In this document: one piece after another, positions 17,362 to 24,038 of the stretch
How the letters are laid out: every line of letters starts with the position of its first letter
Position numbering within the stretch: position 1 is the stretch's first letter
Assembly (NCBI RefSeq): GCF_030143255.1
Contig: NZ_JARJNR010000002.1
Coordinates: 62,001 to 126,000 of the forward strand
DNA length: 64,000 nucleotides
Reading direction: 5' to 3'
DNA from: Frigidibacter sp. SD6-1
GTDB lineage: Bacteria > Pseudomonadota > Alphaproteobacteria > Rhodobacterales > Rhodobacteraceae
Notes under the pieces: generated by a model
Database searches by the model: none
What the model was told of the DNA's origin: nothing
What the model saw: only the letters and a program-made list of their open reading frames with translations
Position numbers and translations under genes: made by a program

Positions 17362-18033
17362 ATGCCCAAAGGCCCCGACAGCGTCCGCAAGGCCAAAGAC
17401 GAGCCCAACCGGTCGCTCTCTGACCTCGCCTATGACGAGATCAAGTGGCGGATCATCTCGGACGAGATCAAGTCCGGCGTGCTTCTGACCGAGAACGACC
17501 TCTGCGACATCACCGGTTACGGCAAGGCGCCGATACGTTCGGCCTTGCTGGAGCTAAAGCACGACAAGCTGGTCGATGTCGTCCGCCGCAAGGGATTCTT
17601 CGTCCGCCCCTGGTCGGCGGACGAGGCGGGGCACCTCTTGTTCATGCGCCGCCTGATCGAACCGGCGCTTGCCGCGGAGGCGGCACGACAGGCCGGACGC
17701 GAAGACATCGCCCGACTTGGAAAGATCGTGTCCGACGCCCGCAAGAATGTGGCAAAGGCCAACCGCAGGGCGCTTATTCAGGGCGACAACGACTTTCACA
17801 TCGCCATCGCCCGGGCTTCCGGCAACCCGATCGCGGCCGAGGTGGTGGAAAGGCTGAAGCTGCGGTCGCACTATCTCTGGCATGTTTCGATTTCCAACCA
17901 GTCGCAGCTCGAAGCCGTGCAGACGCAGCACGAAGCGATCTTCGCGGCCATCGAAGCGCACGACCCCGAGGCCGCGGAGGCCACTTTCAAGAAGCACCTG
18001 AACCTTCTCGATGCCAACCGGAGCAGCGTGTGA
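17362..18033 (+). CDS. GntR-family regulator (FCD/VanR class) inside the hydroxylase operon
   Basis: This 223-residue regulator has an N-terminal winged helix (SDLAYDEIKWRIISDEIKSG, TENDLCDITGYGKAPIRSAL) and an FCD ligand-binding domain with the metal-histidine pattern (FHIAIARASGNPI, HYLWHVS, HEAIFAAIEAHD). FCD regulators sense carboxylic or aromatic acids, often with a bound metal. The ATG at 17362 follows AAGGTGAAACC; an upstream in-frame ATG at 17338 would add eight residues and overlap the FAD gene. It lies between hydroxylase subunit genes and is the best candidate to bind the three dyads at 9139, 14039 and 20723. Confidence 0.93.
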   Translation: MPKGPDSVRKAKDEPNRSLSDLAYDEIKWRIISDEIKSGVLLTENDLCDITGYGKAPIRSALLELKHDKLVDVVRRKGFFVRPWSADEAGHLLFMRRLIEPALAAEAARQAGREDIARLGKIVSDARKNVAKANRRALIQGDNDFHIAIARASGNPIAAEVVERLKLRSHYLWHVSISNQSQLEAVQTQHEAIFAAIEAHDPEAAEATFKKHLNLLDANRSSV

Positions 18034-18038
18034 CGAAG

Positions 18039-20357
18039 ATGACCGAAATCGGCGCGCCCCGCATGCGCAAGGAAGATGCGCGCTTCCTGCGCGGTCAGGG
18101 CAGCTTTACCGACGACTTCGTTGAGGTCGGGCAGTGCACGGTTGCCATGGTCCGCTCCGCCCATGCCAGCGGCCGGTGCACCGCGCTTGATACGGAAGCG
18201 GCGCGGAATGCGCCCGGCGTGATCGCGGTGCTGACCGGCGCCGATTATCGCGCCGATGGCCTTGGCCCGCTGGTCTGCACCTCGCTGCCGCCTGCGCTGG
18301 TGACCCATCGGCCCAACCTCGGGGATTTCATGCCCATCGCGGGGGAGCGTATCCGCTGCGTGGGCGACATACTGGCCGTTGTGATCGCCGAGACCGCTCA
18401 GGACGCGCGCGACGCGGCCGAGCTTGTCAGCTACGAGGTCGCCGAAGACCGCCCGGTCGTCACCATCGACGACGCGCTGCAAGGGGTCGCGCAGGTGGTG
18501 CCGGGGCTGGACAATATCGCCTTCACCGCCGAGGCGGGCGACCGCGCCGCCACCGACGCGGCCTTTGCCGCAGCCGCGCATGTGGCGGAAGCGGACGTGA
18601 CCGTGCCGCGCCTTCTGGCCTGCGCGATGGAGCCGCGCGCGATCCGCGCCCGCTACAGCCCCGCCGACAGCCGCTTTCACCTGATCACCAGTACGCAGAG
18701 CCCCCATCGCCTGAAACAGGCGCTGGCATCCCTTTTCGGACGGTCCGAGGCCGATTTCCACGTCATCGCTCCCGACGTCGGCGGCGGCTTCGGCTCGAAA
18801 GGCAATCTTTCACCGGAAGAGGTGCTGCTCTGCTGGGCGGCGGAGAAGATCCGCCGCCCACTTTCCTGGTGTCCGCTGCGGTCTGAGGCGTTCATCGCCG
18901 ACTTTCATGGCCGCGACATGCGGGGCCGCGCACGGCTGGCGCTGGACGCGGACAGGCGGGTCACCGCCGCCGAGTTCGACATCGCCTACAACATGGGCTT
19001 CGCGGTCGGACCCTCGGGCGGTGTCTCGCCGCTTTTGTGCATGCGCATGGTGCAGGGCGTCTATGACATACCGGTCGCCCATTCCAGGGTGACCGGGGTG
19101 CTCAGCAACCTGCGGCCCACCACCTCCTATCGCGGGGCGGGCCGCCCCGAGGCGACGCTCATGATCGAGAGCGCGATGGACGAGGCGGCGCGCCGGATCG
19201 GCGAGGACACGCTGGAATTCCGCCGTCGGCATCTGGTTCCCGCCGGCCGCATGCCCTACCGCACCGCCCTTCTCGACACCTATGACAGCGGCGATTATCC
19301 GGCGTTGCTGGCCCGCGCCGAGACGCTCTTTGACTGGGCCGGGTTCGACGCAAGACGCGCCGAGGCCGCAGGCCGCGGCAAGCTTCTGGGCCGGGGCCTT
19401 GCCACCTATGTCGAGGTCTGCGGCGTCTTTTCCGAACGTATGGAAATCGCAGTCGAGGCGACGGGCAACGTGCGCGTCACGGCGGGCACCTCGTCCCACG
19501 GGCAGGGGCACGAGACGGTCTTTGCGCAGATGGTGGCGGATTGGCTGGGCGTCGCGGTCGAGGACGTGACACTTGTTCAGGGCGACACCGACCGCGTGCA
19601 TTTCGGGCGGGGCACCTGGGGGTCGCGGTCCATCGCCATTGGCGGCAGTGCGCTCAGGCGCGCGGCCGATGCGCTGATCGGCCGCGCCACGCGGCTTGCG
19701 GCACTTTACCTGAAGGTCGATCCGGGCGCGGTTCGCTTCGATGCCGGGCTTTTCAGCGCCGAGACGACCAACGACACGCTGAGCCTGAAGGATCTGGCGC
19801 GGATGAGCTACAGCCGCGCGGATACGCCGATGGAAATCGGGCTGGGGCTGGAGGGGGTCGGCTATTTCGACGCGAAACCGCAGAACTATCCCTCGGGCTG
19901 CCACATGGCCGAGGTCGAGATCGACCCGCAGACCGGCTTCACCGAGATCCGCCGATTCCTTTGCGTCGACGATGTCGGCACGGTGATCAACCCCCTGCTT
20001 CTGGACGGTCAGGTGCACGGCGGCTTCGCGCAGGCGATGGGAGAGGTGTTCAAGGAAGAGGCGATCCATGATGCCGCAGGGCAGCTTCTGACCTCGTCCT
20101 TCATGGATTACGGCCTGCCAAAGGCGCAAGAGGTGCCGCGGATCGAAACCCTGTTCCAGGGCACGCCGACCGACACCAACCCTCTGGGCGCAAAGGGCGG
20201 GGCCGAAGTCGGCATCGTCGGCGGGGTCAGCGCGCTGAAACTGGCGCTGCGCGACGCGCTCGCGCCCCTTGGCATTTCCGACATTCCCATGCCTGCGACG
20301 CCGGCCCGGCTCTGGGCGCTGATCGACGCGGCACAATCGACGGACCCACCCGCATGA
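18039..20357 (+). CDS. Molybdenum hydroxylase large subunit (CoxL/xanthine dehydrogenase family), system 2
   Basis: This is a 772-residue cofactor-binding subunit. Motifs are RMRKEDARFLRGQG at the N-terminus, VGGGFGSKGNLSPEE, TSYRGAGRPEATLM, SSHGQGHETVFAQ and GAKGGAEVGIVGG with catalytic Glu723; the usual GVGE is GGAE here. The active-site loop lacks the CODH-specific AYxCSFR, so it is not a CO dehydrogenase. The ATG at 18039 is preferred; a GTG at 18030 overlapping the GntR stop would add three residues. It is paralogous to, but clearly different from, the system 1 large subunit. Confidence 0.93.
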   Translation: MTEIGAPRMRKEDARFLRGQGSFTDDFVEVGQCTVAMVRSAHASGRCTALDTEAARNAPGVIAVLTGADYRADGLGPLVCTSLPPALVTHRPNLGDFMPIAGERIRCVGDILAVVIAETAQDARDAAELVSYEVAEDRPVVTIDDALQGVAQVVPGLDNIAFTAEAGDRAATDAAFAAAAHVAEADVTVPRLLACAMEPRAIRARYSPADSRFHLITSTQSPHRLKQALASLFGRSEADFHVIAPDVGGGFGSKGNLSPEEVLLCWAAEKIRRPLSWCPLRSEAFIADFHGRDMRGRARLALDADRRVTAAEFDIAYNMGFAVGPSGGVSPLLCMRMVQGVYDIPVAHSRVTGVLSNLRPTTSYRGAGRPEATLMIESAMDEAARRIGEDTLEFRRRHLVPAGRMPYRTALLDTYDSGDYPALLARAETLFDWAGFDARRAEAAGRGKLLGRGLATYVEVCGVFSERMEIAVEATGNVRVTAGTSSHGQGHETVFAQMVADWLGVAVEDVTLVQGDTDRVHFGRGTWGSRSIAIGGSALRRAADALIGRATRLAALYLKVDPGAVRFDAGLFSAETTNDTLSLKDLARMSYSRADTPMEIGLGLEGVGYFDAKPQNYPSGCHMAEVEIDPQTGFTEIRRFLCVDDVGTVINPLLLDGQVHGGFAQAMGEVFKEEAIHDAAGQLLTSSFMDYGLPKAQEVPRIETLFQGTPTDTNPLGAKGGAEVGIVGGVSALKLALRDALAPLGISDIPMPATPARLWALIDAAQSTDPPA

Positions 20358-20662
20358 CCCTCTTCATCGCCTTCAATCTGGATGCCGCCGGAATGGCAGA
20401 ACGCCGGACAGAGCTTCTGCCTGCCCACCGCGCCTATATGGCCGTTCTGGGCGACAAGGTGCTTTGGGGCGGGCCGCTTCTGGACAGCGACGGCGAGACC
20501 AAGCTGGGCGGCATGTATGTCTTCCGCGCCGCCACACTGGCTGACGCCAGGGCAATCACCGCCGCCGACCCGTTCGTGTCGGGCGGCGTCTACCGGCAAT
20601 GCGAAACCCATCGCTGGCGCTGGCAAAGCGGCCCGCCGGTGGTGACGCGACCGGGTAACTGA
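20354..20662 (+). CDS. YciI-family protein
   Basis: This 102-residue ferredoxin-like-fold protein has the YciI pattern RRTELLPAHRAYMAVLGDKV with conserved His, GGPLLDSDG, and ADPFVSGGVY. It resembles muconolactone-isomerase-like or dehalogenase-like small enzymes often found in aromatic pathways. The ATG overlaps the large-subunit stop by ATGA, so it is the last gene of this operon. The catalytic role is unproven for most of the family, and a step on a lactone or chlorinated intermediate is only a possibility. Confidence 0.85.
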   Translation: MTLFIAFNLDAAGMAERRTELLPAHRAYMAVLGDKVLWGGPLLDSDGETKLGGMYVFRAATLADARAITAADPFVSGGVYRQCETHRWRWQSGPPVVTRPGN

Positions 20663-20722
20663 CACCCCTGACCCCGCCGGATCCCCGTTGCAGGGCAAGG
20701 GTGGGCGTTTCGGGCAATAACT

Positions 20723-20742
20723 AAAATGTTATGTGACGTTTT
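20723..20742. promoter_or_regulatory. Operator-like dyad 3, upstream of the Rid-family gene
   Basis: AAAATGT-N6-ACGTTTT lies 78 bases upstream of the Rid ATG and matches 17 of 20 bases of the perfect dyad at 14039-14058. It sits in an AT-rich island after the YciI gene. It suggests that the Rid gene and its followers belong to the same regulon. Confidence 0.65.
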
Positions 20743-20820
20743 ATTTAAAATCACACAAGAAGGAAGCCGACGAAGTCGGCGTGGGATCGAGAAAGACAAC
20801 GGCCGAAAAGGACCACCGCG

Positions 20821-21219
20821 ATGCGCAAACGGATCTACACCGAAAACGTTTCGGAACCGCCCGAGAAGACCTGGTCGAACATGCTCGTCTCGGACGACCT
20901 TTTCTTCATCTCGGGCTTCACGTCGCGGGCCAATGACGGCGTCACCATCGAGGGCGCAAACGCCTATGAGCAGGCCCGCGTCATCTTCCGGAAGATGGTT
21001 CACTACACCGAGGCGGCCGGGGCGTCGATGAACGACATCCTCAAGCTGACGATCTTCGTGACCGACATTGCCGACAACAAGGAGGTCTGGCGCGCCCGGG
21101 CGGAAGTCTTCCAGGGTGACTTCCCTGCCTGTTCGCTGGTTCAGGTCGCCGCCCTCGCCACCCCGGAAATCCTGGTCGAAATCGAGGGCATGGGCCGGAT
21201 CGGCTGCAGCGCCGGCTGA
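20821..21219 (+). CDS. Rid-family (YjgF/UK114) protein lacking the catalytic arginine
   Basis: This 132-residue protein has the Rid fold pattern: DLFFISGFTSRAND, AYEQARVIFRKMVHYTEAAG, LKLTIFVTDIADNKEVW and FPACSLVQVAAL. In RidA the segment reads PARS, with the arginine essential for imine hydrolysis; here the arginine is a cysteine. By family knowledge, subgroups without this arginine do not act as standard 2-aminoacrylate deaminases, and some function in catabolic pathways. A pathway-specific role is likely. It has its own promoter region with the dyad at 20723-20742. Confidence 0.9.
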   Translation: MRKRIYTENVSEPPEKTWSNMLVSDDLFFISGFTSRANDGVTIEGANAYEQARVIFRKMVHYTEAAGASMNDILKLTIFVTDIADNKEVWRARAEVFQGDFPACSLVQVAALATPEILVEIEGMGRIGCSAG

Positions 21220-21247
21220 GCCCGGCCAATCGCGAAGGGACAGTCCC

Positions 21248-22075
21248 ATGGGTGCCATCCTGATGTCGTCCGCCATCATCCCGCTGGTCGCCGGGCTGGC
21301 CTTCGCCGCGGTCGTCTTCGCCGCCCGGCCAGGTCCGGCGGTGATGGTCCTCGCCGCTGCAGCAGCGGTCCTGATCGTCACCTGCGGGCTTGAGGGTCTG
21401 CCCCCCCTGCCCCCGGTCTCGTCCAAGCACAAGCTGCCCTACATCTTCGCCGGTCTCGGCCTGCTGACCGCGCTCGCCGCGCGGCAGGGCCGCGCGCCGC
21501 ATCCCGCCCTCGCGGCGCTGTTCGGGCTGGCGGCACTGGCCTGGATCGGCGAGCGGAAGCTTCTTGCCGACCCGCTGCAACCGGAACTCGCGCTCGTGCT
21601 CTTGCCGGTGGCGGGTATGGCCATTGCCGCAAAGGCAGCGGGATCGGCGCGCCACAGGCCGCTCCTGTGGCCAGGCTTCACGATCCTCACCGCTCTGGCG
21701 GGATCGTACATATCCGTGACCGGCGGCTATATCGGACTTGCGCAGTTCCTGGGGGCGCTGGCCGCGCTGGTCGGCGCCTATGCGCTTGTCCTCTATGTCC
21801 GGCAGCTGACCGGACGGGACACTGCGGTTGCCGGAACAGGCGCGGTCGGCTGGTTCCTTGTCGCGGTCCTGTCCGTCGTCCTCGGGTCCATAGCCATGTT
21901 TGCCTCCCGGCTCAGCACGCCCGCCTTCGTCATCCTCAGCCTCGCCTACCTGACGCCACCGCTTGCGGCCCGGTCCGTCAAATCCGCCTCCTGGTGGGCA
22001 CCCGTGGCCCAGGGCGCGGTAACGCTGGCCGTCGTTCTGGCCGCCGCCTGCGTCGCGGCCTTTTCCACTGCCTGA
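21248..22075 (+). CDS. Polytopic membrane protein of unknown function
   Basis: This 275-residue protein has about nine hydrophobic segments and few charged loops. SSKHKLPYIFAGLGL and SGYSISVTGG-like glycine-rich loops are visible (SYISVTGGYIGLAQF). I do not recognise a family with confidence; some features resemble small integral membrane proteins annotated as hypothetical. The start at 21248 follows an AAGGGAC ribosome-binding site 28 bases after the Rid gene, so the two are probably co-transcribed. A role as a membrane partner or transporter for pathway compounds is possible but unsupported. Confidence 0.7.
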   Translation: MGAILMSSAIIPLVAGLAFAAVVFAARPGPAVMVLAAAAAVLIVTCGLEGLPPLPPVSSKHKLPYIFAGLGLLTALAARQGRAPHPALAALFGLAALAWIGERKLLADPLQPELALVLLPVAGMAIAAKAAGSARHRPLLWPGFTILTALAGSYISVTGGYIGLAQFLGALAALVGAYALVLYVRQLTGRDTAVAGTGAVGWFLVAVLSVVLGSIAMFASRLSTPAFVILSLAYLTPPLAARSVKSASWWAPVAQGAVTLAVVLAAACVAAFSTA

Positions 22076-22121
22076 CCCGAAACGACACCAAACCTGACCA
22101 TCAACATCGAAAGGGACTGAC

Positions 22122-22502
22122 ATGAGACTGCAATCAATGATCGCAACCGCCGCGGCCCTGATGGCTTTCGCGCTGCCGACCCTGGCCGAGACCCCCTATC
22201 CCGCCATCGGCCACACCTACAAGTCCGACTATGGCGACATGGTTTTCCGCACCGCCTTCGATGCGGATGGCAAGACGATGCGCACCGCACCCTTCGACGC
22301 CGAGAATTTCGAGGATACCCCACCGGTGGCCTACAAGGCGACCTATATCCGCCCGGGCGTCTTCCTGGTGACCTGGCAGGAGGCTGACGGCATCACCGTC
22401 ACGCATGTCGAGGATTTCGAGAATGACACGGTGCATTCCGCGCTGACACTTCCCGACACCCAGTTCTTCACCTTCACCGGAAAGTGGACGCGCCTGGACT
22501 GA
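22122..22502 (+). CDS. Secreted MoaF-like beta-barrel protein, copy 1
   Basis: This 126-residue protein has a Sec signal ending at LAE near residue 22. The mature part is about 104 residues, with YIRPGVFLVTWQEADG and VTHVEDFENDTVHSAL; this pattern resembles MoaF-type calycin-like domains. It is a tandem paralogue of the next gene. A periplasmic ligand-binding role is more plausible than molybdenum cofactor synthesis because it is exported. The family call is by motif memory and moderately sure. It follows the membrane protein by 46 bases and is likely part of the same unit. Confidence 0.72.
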   Translation: MRLQSMIATAAALMAFALPTLAETPYPAIGHTYKSDYGDMVFRTAFDADGKTMRTAPFDAENFEDTPPVAYKATYIRPGVFLVTWQEADGITVTHVEDFENDTVHSALTLPDTQFFTFTGKWTRLD

Positions 22503-22571
22503 GGTCGCGCTCCATATCGGACCGCTGCCGAAAGCGGTCCAACCCGGCAAACCAGATCAAAAGGACACATC

Positions 22572-22958
22572 ATGACACTCAGATCGAGCCTCGCGGCCGC
22601 CGCGACCCTGATGGCGCTTGCCCTTCCGGCCTTGGCCGAGGAGGCCCCCTATCCCGCGGTCGGCCATGTCTACAAGGCCGACTTTGGCGATCCTGTCTTC
22701 CGGGTCGCCTTCGACGCCGATGGCACGACCTTCCGCTGGGCGCCGTTCGCCGCCGAGGATTTCGATGCCGTCGCCAAGACCGAAACCTATCAGGCAACCT
22801 ATATCCGCCCCGGCGTCTACATGGTGACCTGGCGCGAGGCCGACGGCCTGACCGTCACCCATGTCGAGGATTTCGAGAATGACACGCTCTATTCCTCCAT
22901 CACGCTTCCGGACCGGACCTTCCTGAACCTCACTGGAACCTGGACGCGTCTCGACTGA
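22572..22958 (+). CDS. Secreted MoaF-like beta-barrel protein, copy 2
   Basis: This 128-residue paralogue of the preceding gene has the same architecture: a signal ending LAEEA, AVGHVYKADFGDPVFRVAFD, YIRPGVYMVTWREADG and VTHVEDFENDTLYSSI. Conservation between the two copies is highest in the second half, while the residues following FDADGTT diverge (FRWAP against MRTAP). That is the pattern expected if the two barrels keep their fold but bind different ligands. They probably arose by tandem duplication. Spacing is 69 bases. Confidence 0.72.
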   Translation: MTLRSSLAAAATLMALALPALAEEAPYPAVGHVYKADFGDPVFRVAFDADGTTFRWAPFAAEDFDAVAKTETYQATYIRPGVYMVTWREADGLTVTHVEDFENDTLYSSITLPDRTFLNLTGTWTRLD

Positions 22959-23001
22959 CACCCGGCACCACGCCCTCACAACGGAAATCGAAAGGAAGAC
23001 C

Positions 23002-23583
23002 ATGAAACCTCTATCAACACTCGCAATCGCAGCCGCCCTTGCGGCATTCACCCTGCCCGCGATCGCCGCAGACAGCTACAAGGTCGATCCCCGACATGCC
23101 TGGGTGACCTTCTCGACCAATCATGCAGGCTGGTCCTCGGCCCACGGGATTTTCCGCACTGTCAGCGGCGAGATCGTCTTCGATCAGGATGACGTCACCA
23201 ACAGTTCCGTCAGCTTCGAAATCGACGCCGCCAGCGTCGACACAAATCTGGCGGACCGGGACGAACACCTGCGCAGCCCCGACTTCCTCAATGTCGAGGA
23301 ATTCCCGACGATCACCTTCAAATCGAGCTCAGTCGAAAAGACCGGCGAACGGACCGGCCGGGTCACCGGCGATCTCACCCTCGTCGGCATGACGAAAGAA
23401 GTGGTGCTGGACGTGACCTGGAATGCCGAACAGCCGCTGCCCTGGGACCCCAATGTTGTCGTCTCGGGGTTCTCGACGGCGGTCGACATCAACGGGACGG
23501 ACTTCGGCATCACCAAGATGACCGAATTCGGCCTCGGTCCCGGTATCGCCGTCAAGATCGACGTTGAGGCCGTCCGCCAGTAA
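23002..23583 (+). CDS. YceI-family periplasmic protein
   Basis: This 193-residue protein has a signal peptide ending AIAA, then the YceI domain: YKVDPRHAWVTFSTNHAGWSSAHGIF, LRSPDFLNVEEFPTITFKSS, GDLTLVGMTKEVVLDV and TDFGITKM. The domain is a lipocalin-like barrel that binds isoprenoid or other amphiphilic molecules. It closes a series of exported small barrels and is followed by a strong terminator hairpin. Its link with the catabolic genes is positional. Confidence 0.93.
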   Translation: MKPLSTLAIAAALAAFTLPAIAADSYKVDPRHAWVTFSTNHAGWSSAHGIFRTVSGEIVFDQDDVTNSSVSFEIDAASVDTNLADRDEHLRSPDFLNVEEFPTITFKSSSVEKTGERTGRVTGDLTLVGMTKEVVLDVTWNAEQPLPWDPNVVVSGFSTAVDINGTDFGITKMTEFGLGPGIAVKIDVEAVRQ

Positions 23584-23597
23584 GGCCCCCGCACCAA

Positions 23598-23628
23598 GCG
23601 CCCCGCAGGCGGAACTCCTGCGGGGCGC
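23598..23628. terminator. Twelve-base perfect hairpin between convergent operons
   Basis: GCGCCCCGCAGG at 23598-23609 pairs perfectly with CCTGCGGGGCGC at 23617-23628 around a seven-base loop. It separates the rightward YceI gene from the leftward ferredoxin gene and is a likely terminator. No strong T-run follows. Confidence 0.65.
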
Positions 23629-23686
23629 AACCCGGATCGGGTACCGGTCGTGAAGCTGAAAGGTTTCGCAAATGCCGGGAAGGGGC

Positions 23687-24007
23687 CTATTCCTCTGGCG
23701 CGATCATCACTTCGATGCCGTTCAGAGCGGCCGAAAAGGGGATCTGGCAGGCAAGCCGCGACTCGGGCTTGCGAAAATCCAGCCCGTCGAGAAAATTCCG
23801 CTCGTCTCTCGACAGGTCCGGCAGGCTCGCTCCGGCCGGAATGCTCTCGACATAGATGTGGCAGGTTGCACAGGACAGGCAACCGCCGCACATCGCCAGC
23901 AATTCCTCATGTCCGCTGTTGCGGATGTTCTCCATCAGTGAAAGGCCTATCGTTCCTTCGAACTGATTGCGCGTTCCGTCACGCGTCTTGACATTGATCG
24001 TAGCCAT
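23687..24007 (-). CDS. 2Fe-2S ferredoxin of the P450 system
   Basis: This 106-residue ferredoxin is of the adrenodoxin/putidaredoxin class. The cluster ligands are in CGGCLSCATCH (C-x5-C-x2-C) with the fourth in RLACQI, and HIYV and LPDLSRDERNFLDGLDF are family features. It would carry electrons from the reductase encoded 31 bases upstream to the P450. The ATG at 24007 gives MATINVKTRDG, which is standard. It is the last gene of the three-gene operon. Confidence 0.94.
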   Translation of the reverse strand: MATINVKTRDGTRNQFEGTIGLSLMENIRNSGHEELLAMCGGCLSCATCHIYVESIPAGASLPDLSRDERNFLDGLDFRKPESRLACQIPFSAALNGIEVMIAPEE

Positions 24008-24038
24008 TCCGTGTCGATCTCCTTCCGATATCTTGCGC

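Noticed and set aside
18039-20357. Carbon monoxide dehydrogenase
   Set aside because: The large subunit lacks the CODH-specific AYxCSFR active-site loop, so CO oxidation is not supported despite the CoxG neighbour.
22122-22958. MoaF-like pair as molybdenum cofactor biosynthesis genes
   Set aside because: Both carry clear signal peptides, so a cytoplasmic cofactor role for the Mo hydroxylases is unlikely despite the family name.
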